Positions 22,578 through 30,837 of a stretch of 32,144 nt of DNA are shown piece by piece. This stretch comes from Cryobacterium sp. (GTDB lineage Bacteria > Actinomycetota > Actinomycetes > Actinomycetales > Microbacteriaceae). The position numbers and the translations under genes are program-made. The stretch spans positions 1 through 32,144 of the forward strand of contig NZ_JAODBG010000107.1 of NCBI RefSeq assembly GCF_025463825.1. Direction: 5' to 3'. The first letter of the stretch is position 1. Each line of letters opens with the position of its first letter. A model generated the notes under the pieces. That model was not told where the DNA came from and did not search any database. It was given only the letters and a program-made list of their open reading frames with translations.

Positions 22578-23299
22578 GCCAGCTCCCTCGTGTGAACTGC
22601 TGCACGCATCATGGGCACAAGATCGCTCGAGTCGATGACATCCGCGTACTTGTGGTGCAGATCGAACAGGTTGACCTGGTGGTTGAGCCACGACCGATCG
22701 AACACGCCGTCCTCGACGACAGTCATGTGGAACCCGTTCGAGTAGCCGTCGACGACCGAGGCTCGTACGCATCCAGAGGTGCTCTCACCGACCACGATCA
22801 ACGAGTCCACTCCCCGCATGACCAGTTCGGCGAGGAGCTGGGTGCCGTAGAAGGCGCTCGCGCGCTCCTTCTGCACGACGACCTCGCCGGCAACGGGGGC
22901 GAGCCGGCGATGGAACTCCCACGGGTCGCCCTCGCGAGCTTCATCCCGACCGGTCTGCCTGTTCGTTGCGACGGCGTCCGAACCCGACCGACTCGCGGTT
23001 AGATGGATGACGGGGAGGTCGAGCTCTCGCGCGGTCGTCAGGATGCGGTAGATCGGTTCTACCGCGGCATGAGCGAACGCGCCGCAGCTCGAAGGGAACC
23101 GGTCTTGGAGTGAGTGCGGAGGCAGGTCGCCTCCTGCGAACACCTTGTTGTACAAGTCGATCGCGAGAACAGCGGGGCGAGCGGTGATCCCCAGCGGCCG
23201 TTGGTAGGCCGAGTAGATCGCACGCATCGGCTCATCGACGATTTCGTCCCACACGTGGGTCGACGTGTTCCACTCGATCGATGCAGCTAGTTCAGTCAT
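22574..23299 (-). CDS. Isochorismatase-family cysteine hydrolase
   Basis: The 241-residue protein of the cysteine hydrolase fold has the catalytic triad D48 (VLAIDLYN), K144 (VVQKERASAFYGT) and C177 (GESTSGCVRASVVDGYSNGF). Relatives are N-carbamoylsarcosine amidase, RutB and nicotinamidase; they release ammonia or carbamate from amides and ureas. The 40-residue N-terminal extension before the first strand is like N-carbamoylsarcosine amidase and RutB types. It lies between the substrate-binding lipoprotein (6 bp) and the deacetylase. It probably cleaves an amide or carbamoyl group formed in the pathway. Confidence 0.92.
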   Translation of the reverse strand: MTELAASIEWNTSTHVWDEIVDEPMRAIYSAYQRPLGITARPAVLAIDLYNKVFAGGDLPPHSLQDRFPSSCGAFAHAAVEPIYRILTTARELDLPVIHLTASRSGSDAVATNRQTGRDEAREGDPWEFHRRLAPVAGEVVVQKERASAFYGTQLLAELVMRGVDSLIVVGESTSGCVRASVVDGYSNGFHMTVVEDGVFDRSWLNHQVNLFDLHHKYADVIDSSDLVPMMRAAVHTRELA

Positions 23300-23305
23300 C
23301 GCCGG

Positions 23306-24310
23306 TCACCGTCCCAACGCTGACTCGGCCACATCATCCTTCATGGCGTCGATGAAGATGTCGTCGAGATCCTGCGTTTCCGGAAGTGCTTCCATAGCGA
23401 CGAGGATCTCGATGTTCTTCTCCCACGCAGGCTCGTCGACGTTGTACGACCAGTTGTTGAGCGGCATCTCGGCGACCAGAGCCGGGTCGAGGCCCGTGAA
23501 CTCGGCGACCGTCTCACGCGCGCGGTCCTCTTCTTCGTAGAGCCAGTCGATCGAGGCCTTGAGCGAGTCGCGGAACATCTTGACGAGGTCAGGGTTTTCA
23601 TCGATCCACTCCCCCGGTGCCCACCATGCCGAGAGCGGCTGACCGGGGTTAGACATCAGGTACGGGTAGTCGAGCACTCGTCCCACTCCCGACTGCAAGA
23701 TGCTCGTGGTGAACGGATCGATTGTGATCACTGCGTCGACTTGCTTCGACTTGAGCATGTCGAGGTGTGTCGGGAACGGCGCGTCGACGAACGTCATCGA
23801 CGCGGTATCGATGCCGTCTTCCTGCATGGCCCACATTGCTCCCGCCGTCAGCTGGCCTTTGACGCCGCCGGCGATGCCGATCGTGGCACCTTCGAGATCG
23901 TCGAGCGTCTCTATGGTGCTGTCCTCCTGAACGATGATCGTGCCCGAGTCGGGTGCCTCGTACTTCGCCGCCTCGTTCTGGATGACGGCCTTCAAGTCGA
24001 ATCCGGCTCCGCGTGCGGCAAGGGGGCCACCGGGGATGGTCGAGATCATGTCAACGTCACCGCGTTCGAGCGCGGCGATCATCGAGGTCGCGTCTTGGAA
24101 CTCGACGCGCTCGACGTCGAGTCCATTCTCCTCGAAGATGCCCTCTTCCGTGGCGACGTAGGGAGGCGTCTGGCCTCCGTTGGTCTGGAAGCCGATCTTC
24201 AGTCCCAGGGGTTCTGCTGGCGCGTTGTCGGATTCTGCTGCTGGGGTGGAGCATCCGGCGAGAAGCAAGGCGGTCGCGACTGCTGTCGCGCCGAAGAGTA
24301 TCCTTTTCAT
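23306..24310 (-). CDS. ABC transporter substrate-binding lipoprotein (NMT1/SsuA/THI5-like)
   Basis: The protein has 334 residues from the ATG at 24310, with AAGGAG 10 bases ahead. An upstream in-frame start at 24379 has no ribosome site and would bury the signal. The signal peptide ends with lipobox LLAGC (C20), so it is a lipid-anchored receptor. The mature part begins LKIGFQTNGGQTPPYVATEEGIFEE-like (split at residue 50) and continues with the SsuA/NMT1 pattern MISTIPGGPLAARGAGFDLKAV. The family binds nitrate, sulfonates, taurine, pyrimidine precursors or other small organic compounds. It is 117 bp from the permease gene, the only sizeable gap in the operon. Confidence 0.93.
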   Translation of the reverse strand: MKRILFGATAVATALLLAGCSTPAAESDNAPAEPLGLKIGFQTNGGQTPPYVATEEGIFEENGLDVERVEFQDATSMIAALERGDVDMISTIPGGPLAARGAGFDLKAVIQNEAAKYEAPDSGTIIVQEDSTIETLDDLEGATIGIAGGVKGQLTAGAMWAMQEDGIDTASMTFVDAPFPTHLDMLKSKQVDAVITIDPFTTSILQSGVGRVLDYPYLMSNPGQPLSAWWAPGEWIDENPDLVKMFRDSLKASIDWLYEEEDRARETVAEFTGLDPALVAEMPLNNWSYNVDEPAWEKNIEILVAMEALPETQDLDDIFIDAMKDDVAESALGR

Positions 24311-24427
24311 GGGTCGAACTCCTTTTGGCTGTGCGTGGGTGCTTGTGTGCGAGTGGAGCGGATCGTGGACGCGCGCCATTGACTGTTCGCGCGGTCGGCG
24401 GGAACGTGGCGGAGTTTGCGTAGGTCG

Positions 24428-25192
24428 TCAGCTTCCGGCGGCGGTTCTCCAGCGGAGGAAGTAGGCCTCGAGGCGAACGAAGATGAAGTTCATGAAGTAG
24501 CCGACGATCGCAAGCGTGATGATTCCGGCAAACATGAGCGGCACCTGGAAGATGCGCTGGCTGTCGAGAATGAGATAACCGATGCCGTTGTTGCCCGCGA
24601 GCATCTCCGACACGATTCCGACGATGAGAGCGATGCCGAGGGCGACACGCATTCCTGTCAGGATCTCGGGCAGAGCGCTCGGCAACACGATCTTGATGAG
24701 GCGAGCGAACGGCTTGTAGCCGAATGTGCGACCCGTATCGACAAGGATCGGGTCGACCGACCGCACGCCGCCGTACGTATTAAGCAACACGGGGAAGAAG
24801 CAAGCCACCGCGACGACCGTTATTTTCATCTCGTTGCCGACGCCGAGTAGCAGAATGGCGATCGGAACGTAGGCTGCGGTCGGTATCGGCCGCAGCAGCT
24901 CGGTCAGCGGCTCCAGGAGGTAGAAGACGAACCGGCTCGTGCCCATGAGTGCGCCTAAGGCGACCGCGAGCACAACGGCGATCGCGTACCCGATCAGAAT
25001 GCGCCCGAGCGTCTCGCCGAGCGCCGTGAGCATCTCGCCATTGGCGATCGATTTGCCCAGCGCATCCACCGATTCGGTGACGGTCGGCACGCTGGGCGAG
25101 TCGACTAGATTGAACTGCACCGTGAGTTGCCACAGCACGAGCAGACCCACTATCAGCGCCAGGCCGGGAAGCCGTTTTTTCGCAGCTTTCAC
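24428..25192 (-). CDS. ABC transporter permease (NitT/TauT, SsuC-like)
   Basis: The 254-residue membrane protein has about six helices and the permease EAA loop in VDTGRTFGYKPFARLIKIVL followed by PSALPEILTGMRVALGIA, which docks on the ATPase. LRPIPTAAYVPIAILLLGVG matches the SsuC/TauC subfamily. Its ATG overlaps the ATPase stop by 4 bases. It forms the importer together with the genes on both sides. Confidence 0.94.
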   Translation of the reverse strand: MKAAKKRLPGLALIVGLLVLWQLTVQFNLVDSPSVPTVTESVDALGKSIANGEMLTALGETLGRILIGYAIAVVLAVALGALMGTSRFVFYLLEPLTELLRPIPTAAYVPIAILLLGVGNEMKITVVAVACFFPVLLNTYGGVRSVDPILVDTGRTFGYKPFARLIKIVLPSALPEILTGMRVALGIALIVGIVSEMLAGNNGIGYLILDSQRIFQVPLMFAGIITLAIVGYFMNFIFVRLEAYFLRWRTAAGS

Positions 25193-26040
25193 ATCACACC
25201 CCCGTCGTACTCGATGCCTTCTTGTCGGTAGATGCTGCTGAGCAGCGTGCGCCGCTTCGCGAGGAACTCTGAATCCTCACCGAGCGTGAGCGGATTGCGC
25301 GGATGAGGAAAGTCGATTGCGAGATCGATATCGATGTTCGCGGGTGACTTGTGCAGCGCGATCACTCGCGTTGACAGCAGAAGCGCCTCTTCGATGTCGT
25401 GCGTGACGAACACGACTGTGATGCCGAGCTTCTGCCAGATGTCGAGCACGAGCTTCTGCAGCTTGGCGCGAGTGAGCGCGTCCAGCGCGCTGAACGGCTC
25501 ATCCATCAACAGCATTCGCGGGCCAGGCGCGAGAGCGCGGGCGATCGCGAGACGCTGCTGCATGCCGCCCGAGAGCTGGGAGGGGTAGTGGTGCTCGAAA
25601 CCGGCGAGGCCGACGAGAGCGAGCTGATCGCGGGCGATTCCCTCGCGCTTCGCCTTCGACAGACCCTTGCCCTCCAGTCCGAAGCACACGTTGCCGAGCA
25701 CGGTGCGCCAGGGGAAGACCGACTTGCCGTACTGCTGGAACACGTACACGGCACCTGCTGGCGGCACGACGATGTCCACACCGTCGAATGCGATTGAGCC
25801 GGCGGTCATCGGCTGCAGTCCGGCGATGAGTTGCAGGAAGGTGGTCTTGCCACATCCGGACGGGCCGACGATGGTGACGAAATCGCCCTCGTTGATGTCG
25901 AGGGTGATCCCGTCGAGGATTACGGACTCCTTACCGCGAGTGGTGAAGGACTTCACTACAGAGCGCGCCGCGATGATGGGTGCGGGCGCGCGGGGGGACT
26001 CCAGTGTTCGCTCTCGTGGCTGCGACTCGGTCATCGACAT
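25189..26040 (-). CDS. ABC transporter ATP-binding protein (NitT/TauT, SsuB-like)
   Basis: The protein has 283 residues. It has Walker A GPSGCGKTT (59-67), Q-loop FQQ (101-103), signature LSGGMQQ (156-162), Walker B MLLMDEP (176-182) and H-loop H214, so it is a complete ATPase of the nitrate/taurine/sulfonate import class. The ATG at 26040 has GGAGG 5-9 bases ahead. A second ATG two codons in is possible. It is the first gene of the operon. Confidence 0.95.
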   Translation of the reverse strand: MSMTESQPRERTLESPRAPAPIIAARSVVKSFTTRGKESVILDGITLDINEGDFVTIVGPSGCGKTTFLQLIAGLQPMTAGSIAFDGVDIVVPPAGAVYVFQQYGKSVFPWRTVLGNVCFGLEGKGLSKAKREGIARDQLALVGLAGFEHHYPSQLSGGMQQRLAIARALAPGPRMLLMDEPFSALDALTRAKLQKLVLDIWQKLGITVVFVTHDIEEALLLSTRVIALHKSPANIDIDLAIDFPHPRNPLTLGEDSEFLAKRRTLLSSIYRQEGIEYDGGVM

Positions 26041-26099
26041 GGGGCCTCCGTTTGACGTTGGGGCGACGGCGGTCGCTCACAAAGGCCACGATATGTGCG

Positions 26100-26112
26100 G
26101 GTCGTTTCGACC
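26100..26112. promoter_or_regulatory. Inverted repeat GGTCG-TTT-CGACC, possible operator of the catabolic operon
   Basis: A perfect 5+3+5 repeat lies 59 bases before the ATPase start, where a promoter is expected. The GntR protein of the operon is the natural candidate to bind it. The half-sites are not the common HutC GT-n-TA-n-AC form, so the link is tentative. Confidence 0.35.
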
Positions 26113-26456
26113 AAAGTGCGCCGCGGTTTCCATCAAGTTACGCTGATTCCGGCTCGGGAATCTTGCGTTTGACCCGCATTTTCTTTGCAGGCCATGATCG
26201 TTCCGCCGGAATCGCCTCAACGCGGCCCTGCAAGAGAGCCGTCAAGGCGTGCCCGCCAACTCACGAGGCGCCATTCCCCCCTTCGGGTGACGACATATTC
26301 GGGTGACGCCATATTCACCGGAACTCGTGGTGCGCGCGATGCGGTCCGGTTGGCGGGCTCTCGTCGAGGCCGGCAAGAAGCGCCGCGACATAGTCGGAGT
26401 ACCAGCGGCTGCGCGGAACAACAGTTATTTCCGGTGCCACCGCCCCCACGGACAAG
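26113..26456. other. Intergenic stretch upstream of the ABC operon, no gene seen
   Basis: About 340 bases hold no credible gene. The first 60 bases should contain the promoter of the minus-strand operon (an ACTTTGGTCG to CATATC arrangement is suggestive only). The remainder, with ACGACATATTCGGGTGACGCCATATTC at 26289-26315 (a short direct repeat of ATATTC), looks like decayed coding sequence. Confidence 0.35.
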
Positions 26457-26731
26457 TTGGTGACGGCAGATGCCGGTGCCAAGCTCACGCTCACGCTCAC
26501 GCTCACGCTCACGCTCACGCTCACGGCCACGGGATCGAGGTCGGACTTGGTGCCGGTCATCAAGACCAGCACCGCCGCCCGTGGTCACCGGCGGAGTCCT
26601 CACCGACAAAACCAGGCCCCTGAGCGCCACAGCCAACATCTACAAGCCGGTCGCGGCGGATGCCGGCGCCACCCTCACGGTGAAGGTCACCGGCTCCAAG
26701 GCCGGGTACGTCACCGTGGCCAAAGCCCAGC
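26457..26731 (+). pseudogene. Decayed Ig-like repeat protein (two repeat fragments in different frames)
   Basis: The first fragment has ADAGAKLTLT, then an expanded LT run, then ATGSRSDLVPVIKTS. The second, one frame over from about 26581, has VVTGGVLTDKTRP then YKPVAADAGATLTVKVTG and SKAGYVTVAK. Both match the bacterial Ig-like unit ADAGxxLTVxVTGSKxGY common in actinobacterial surface proteins. The middle of the unit is missing between TRPLSATA and NIYKP. No start or signal peptide remains, so it is a relic of a longer surface protein. Confidence 0.65.
26483..26524 (+). repeat. Hexanucleotide repeat (GCTCAC)x7
   Basis: Seven exact GCTCAC units expand a Leu-Thr dipeptide inside the first Ig-like fragment. 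A normal unit has only LTxxxTG at this point, so the expansion arose after or during decay. Confidence 0.85.
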
Positions 26732-26895
26732 GCCGCGACGGTGAAGGTGGTCAAGTAACCGCTGTTCAACCCCCAGAATGTGCCCTGAACCGGGGTGTCG
26801 AATCCCTTGTCCTCACCGCCTCCGCGAATAGGCTGGTGCGACTGGGCTCGATGGGGTGCTCTTCAGCACACCAGTCGGAATCAGGAGGAAACGTC

Positions 26896-28521
26896 ATGCC
26901 ACGTCGTTCCCCAAACCGACCTGACCGTACCCGGCTGGCCATCCGGGCCAGTATCGGGGTCTCGGCCCTCATCGGCACACTCTTGATCGTGGTGCCCACA
27001 GCCACGGCCGTCGCTGCCCGCCCGGCCCCCGAGCTCACCGCCAGCACCGAGACGCCCGCCCCGACGGACCCGCCGGTTAGCACCCCGTTGCCGACCGCCA
27101 GCCCCACCGCGACCAGCGCGCCCACCTCCGCGGCGACTGAAACGCCGGCTCCCACTGCGACAGCCACCCCCACGCCGACCGCGAACCACACGGCAACCCC
27201 GACGCCCACGGCCACCGCGACCCCAACCGGAACGCCCACCCCATCGGCGACCGCGACCCCCACCCAGCCCACCACCGGCGCCATCAACTCCACCAGCCTC
27301 ACCGGCCGGGTCACCGACCAGGTCACCGGAGCACCGCTGCCCGGCGTCACCGTGTACATCTACACGGAGGCCGGCGGGTACGGCACCGCGATTCCCGTCA
27401 CCACCACCGACGCCGACGGCGGCTACACCTTCTACAGCCTGGACGTGCGCAGCTACACCCTCAACTTCGTCAGCAGCGACCACCGCAGCGAATGGTGGGG
27501 CGGCAACACCGAGCAGAGCAACGCCGCCACCTTCCCCGTCGGCCTGGGCGAGGCTGTCACCGGCATCGACGCCTCCCTCCTGCCCCTGCACTCGATCAGC
27601 GGCACCGTCACCGGCGCCGGAACAACCACCGACGCCCTCGCCGGCGCCACCGTCACCGCGTACGCCCCCGACGGCTCCGCCCGTGGCTCGACCGTCACGA
27701 GCGCCGACGGCGGCTACACCCTCACCGACCTCATCCCCGGCAGCTACACCCTCCGCATCACCCCGCCGGCGGGCAGCACCTTCCTCGCGCAGTGGTGGCA
27801 CACCAAGTCCCGCCCGAGCGCCGCCGCACCGATCAAACTCGCGATCGACACCGCCGTCACCGGCAAGAACGTCGCCCTCGCCGCCGGCGCCTCGGTGACC
27901 GGCCGGATCACCACCAGCACCTCCGGCGCCGCCATCCCCGGCGCTTGGGTGTACGCGTACGCCACCGACGAAAGCACCGGAGTGGCTGGCGGCAGCATCG
28001 CCGCCGCGACCACCAACGCCAACGGCGACTACACGCTCACCGGCCTCACCGCAGGCAGCTACACCCTGCAGTTCTCCGGCGGCAGCGCCAACGGCAGCGC
28101 CGGCTACCTGCGCGAGTGGTGGGGCAACGAGGCCCGGCCCGCCGCCGACACGTTCACTCTCACGGCCGGCGAGACCATCGCCGGCGCGGATGCGGCGCTC
28201 GTGCCGACAGCGTCAATCAGCGGCACCGTCTACGCGGCCGGCGCCCGCAATGTGGGCTTGAACGCGGCAACGGTGTCCGCGATCGGCGCCGACGGGGGAG
28301 TGGCCGCGACGGCCACCACCAACGGCAGCGGCGACTACACCCTGACCGGCCTCAAGCCGGGCAAGGATACCCTGCGCTTCGCCGCACCTGCCGGCACCAG
28401 CTTCGGCACCGCCTGGTGGCACGACGCGACGAGCGACAAGGCTGCGGGCGTCATCCGCGTCACAGCCGGCGAGGCCGTCACCGGCAAAACGGCGGAACTG
28501 GCCACCGACACCGCCAACTAG
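26896..28521 (+). CDS. Secreted protein with four carboxypeptidase-regulatory-like repeats
   Basis: The protein has 541 residues from the ATG at 26896, with AGGAGG 7 bases ahead. Residues 15-42 are a signal peptide ending in AVAA. A Pro/Thr/Ala-rich spacer (45-130) is of the kind that crosses the cell wall. Four beta-sandwich repeats of about 100 residues follow. Each has a SGTVT-like start, a TxADGGYTLTxLxPGSYTLRF-type core and a WW motif (EWWGG, QWWHT, EWWGN, AWWHD), then xTAGExVTGxxAxL. No LPXTG or anchor is seen, so it is secreted or held non-covalently. Such repeats serve in adhesion or as accessory domains, and the ligand is unknown. DNA of the spacer is low complexity. Confidence 0.88.
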   Translation: MPRRSPNRPDRTRLAIRASIGVSALIGTLLIVVPTATAVAARPAPELTASTETPAPTDPPVSTPLPTASPTATSAPTSAATETPAPTATATPTPTANHTATPTPTATATPTGTPTPSATATPTQPTTGAINSTSLTGRVTDQVTGAPLPGVTVYIYTEAGGYGTAIPVTTTDADGGYTFYSLDVRSYTLNFVSSDHRSEWWGGNTEQSNAATFPVGLGEAVTGIDASLLPLHSISGTVTGAGTTTDALAGATVTAYAPDGSARGSTVTSADGGYTLTDLIPGSYTLRITPPAGSTFLAQWWHTKSRPSAAAPIKLAIDTAVTGKNVALAAGASVTGRITTSTSGAAIPGAWVYAYATDESTGVAGGSIAAATTNANGDYTLTGLTAGSYTLQFSGGSANGSAGYLREWWGNEARPAADTFTLTAGETIAGADAALVPTASISGTVYAAGARNVGLNAATVSAIGADGGVAATATTNGSGDYTLTGLKPGKDTLRFAAPAGTSFGTAWWHDATSDKAAGVIRVTAGEAVTGKTAELATDTAN

Positions 28522-28527
28522 CCGCGT

Positions 28528-29256
28528 CTACCCCAGGGCTGCCGGCAGCACGACCAGTGTGTTGAACACCACGTGCGCCACCATCGCCCCGCCCAAGCGC
28601 CCAGTCACTGCGGCCAGCGCCCCGGCGCCGAGCCCGAACAAGAACGTGGACAGCCCGATCACCAGCGCGGCGGTGGGGGAACCGGCGTTGATCAGGTGAA
28701 TGAGCGCGAAGGTGCTGGCGCTCACCCCCACGGCGATGCCGAGCGCCCACCGCCGTGTGGCACCGTTATCGGTGGCGGCCCGGCTCACCGCGCGCAGCAC
28801 CAGACCACGAAAGAACATCTCCTCTATAAGAGGAGAGACAAGCACGGGCGCCAATATCACCGCAAACACCCACCACAGGTCGTGGGCCGGTTCGTCGAGG
28901 ATCGCCCCGGCCGAGCCCATCTGCCCGTAGCCGGCGATCTCCAGGATGGTCGCGATCACCCGCGCGATAACCCCCAGGGTGAGCCCCCACAGCAGGTCCA
29001 ACGGTCGAAAACGCAGCCCGATGTCGCGCCCCAGAGAACGAGACCCGAGCATGAAACAAGAAATTAACACGGCCGCCAACAGGGGCAACCACACCACGAG
29101 GTAACTCAGCAACTCGCCCAGCTGCGGGTCACGAATCGCGCCGAGTATGAAGAGCTCGTTCAGCAGCATGACCAGTACAACGGCCACCACGACCCCGACA
29201 GCGGCAACGTTGAGCCCGGTGTGCTGCCCCGAGATGCGGTCGTCGGCTGATGTCAT
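28528..29256 (-). CDS. CPBP-family intramembrane metalloprotease
   Basis: The protein has 242 residues from the ATG at 29256 (a TTG three codons up is less likely). It has about seven to eight hydrophobic helices. The family motifs are EEMFFRGLVLR (the EExxxR motif), FALIHLIN and HVVFNTLVV, which together form the CAAX/Abi protease active site. Members cleave membrane proteins or process small peptides in bacteria; the substrate here is unknown. It converges with the surface-repeat gene (6 bp between stops) and is divergent from the tyrosine kinase gene. Confidence 0.92.
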   Translation of the reverse strand: MTSADDRISGQHTGLNVAAVGVVVAVVLVMLLNELFILGAIRDPQLGELLSYLVVWLPLLAAVLISCFMLGSRSLGRDIGLRFRPLDLLWGLTLGVIARVIATILEIAGYGQMGSAGAILDEPAHDLWWVFAVILAPVLVSPLIEEMFFRGLVLRAVSRAATDNGATRRWALGIAVGVSASTFALIHLINAGSPTAALVIGLSTFLFGLGAGALAAVTGRLGGAMVAHVVFNTLVVLPAALG

Positions 29257-29394
29257 GAAGCCCAAACTAGCGGTTCACAGGGGTTGCGCATTGCTGCATT
29301 CGGTGGATGAGCCCCGGCCGAAATGTGGGAGCATATCTTGGGGGTGCAGCATCCGGCCTCGAACCTGGCACCAGCACCAAGGAAAGGCCGCTTA

Positions 29395-30837
29395 GTGGAA
29401 CTTCGCGACTACATTCGCATCCTGCGCAAGAGCTGGGTTCTGATCGTCCTCCTCACGCTTGTCGGGGTTGGCGCGGCCGCCGCGTTCTCTCTCACGCAGA
29501 CGGCGAAGTACAGTGCCACGGCCAAGGTCTTCGTCTCCACGCAGTCGACGGGAACAACGTCTGATCTTGTGCAGGGAAACAGCTTCACCGTGCAGAGGGT
29601 CAAGACCTACTCCGACCTTGTTGCTACACCGATCGTGCTGCTGCCGGTAATCGGCAAGTTGGAACTCGGCGTCACCTCCGACCAACTCGCTGCCCGCGTG
29701 TCGGCGTCGGCGCCGCTGGACACATCCATCATCGACATCACCGTCACAGACGTCGATCCCGTCCGCGCGGCAGAGACCGCAAACGCGATTTCGGAAAGCC
29801 TCACTGCAGTCGTTGAAGAGATCGAAACTCCGATGACGGATGACGCCATTTCCCCGGTGAAGCTCACCCGGGCGCAGGAAGCCACTGTGCCGTCGGTACC
29901 GGTGAGCCCGAATGTTCCGCTCAACATCGCCCTCGGTGGCTTGGTCGGACTCGCGCTCGGCATCGGTCTTGCAGTACTGCGGGAGACGCTGGAGACCCGT
30001 ATCCGCAATGAGCACGACGTGGAAAGCGTCACCGACGTCGCCATCCTCGGTGGCATCGTTTTCGACCCGAAGGCTCAGGATCGCCCGCTCATCGTGCACG
30101 TCGACCCGCGCAGCCCCCGCGCCGAGTCGTTCCGCACGCTGCGCACCAACTTGCAGTTCCTCGACGTGGGCCGTACCGACCGCAGCTTCGTCATTACCTC
30201 GTCCATCGAGAGTGAGGGCAAGAGCACCACGGGCGCCAACCTCGCTATCGCTCTCGCCGACGCGGGCTCCAAGGTACTGCTGATTGACGCGGACCTGCGC
30301 CGGCCGAAGGTGGCCGACTACATGGGCATCGAGGGCGCCGTCGGCCTCACCGACGTTCTCATCGGCCGGGCGGAGCTCGACGACGTCATCCAGCCCTGGG
30401 GCAGGGCCCAGCTGTTTGTCCTGCCCGCCGGACACGTGCCGCCGAACCCGAGTGAATTGCTGGGTTCAGCGCGAATGAGCCACTTCATCGGCGAGTTCAA
30501 CCGGATGTTCGACGTCGTCATCTACGACACCCCGCCGCTCCTTCCCGTGACCGACGCGGCGATCCTGGCCAAGAACGTCGGCGGCGCGATCATCGTGGTG
30601 GCCGCGGGCCGCACCCAGAAGAACCAGCTCAAGGGTGCCATCGCCTCCCTTGCGAATGTGGGTGCACCGGTGTCCGGCCTCGTCCTCACGATGCTGCCCA
30701 CCAAGGGGCCGGACGCCTACGGCTACAACCGCTACGGCTACGGGTATGGGTACGGGTATGGCGACGAGGTCATCACCGAGGAACCCACCCGCCGTGAGCG
30801 TGCTCAGCAGGCGAAACGGGCCAGGATCAAGAAATGA
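29395..30837 (+). CDS. Polysaccharide biosynthesis tyrosine autokinase (Wzz/BY-kinase)
   Basis: The 480-residue protein has one Wzz chain-length domain between two membrane helices (about 14-33 and 176-195). A fused bacterial tyrosine kinase follows, with Walker A SSIESEGKSTTG (269-280), Walker A' LLIDADLRRP (295-304) and Walker B VVIYDTPP (374-381). The tail carries a cluster of seven tyrosines between 442 and 455 (GYNRYGYGYGYGYGD) that are autophosphorylation sites in this family. It should control exopolysaccharide chain length and export. The GTG at 29395 gives the usual LRDYIRILRK start and has AAGGAAAGG ahead. The tail overlaps the phosphatase gene by 4 bases (ATGA). Confidence 0.95.
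   Translation: MELRDYIRILRKSWVLIVLLTLVGVGAAAAFSLTQTAKYSATAKVFVSTQSTGTTSDLVQGNSFTVQRVKTYSDLVATPIVLLPVIGKLELGVTSDQLAARVSASAPLDTSIIDITVTDVDPVRAAETANAISESLTAVVEEIETPMTDDAISPVKLTRAQEATVPSVPVSPNVPLNIALGGLVGLALGIGLAVLRETLETRIRNEHDVESVTDVAILGGIVFDPKAQDRPLIVHVDPRSPRAESFRTLRTNLQFLDVGRTDRSFVITSSIESEGKSTTGANLAIALADAGSKVLLIDADLRRPKVADYMGIEGAVGLTDVLIGRAELDDVIQPWGRAQLFVLPAGHVPPNPSELLGSARMSHFIGEFNRMFDVVIYDTPPLLPVTDAAILAKNVGGAIIVVAAGRTQKNQLKGAIASLANVGAPVSGLVLTMLPTKGPDAYGYNRYGYGYGYGYGDEVITEEPTRRERAQQAKRARIKK

Noticed and set aside
26470-26895. N-terminal extension of the four-repeat secreted protein
   Set aside because: It would put about 140 residues of decayed Ig-like sequence before a clear ribosome site, start and signal peptide at 26896.
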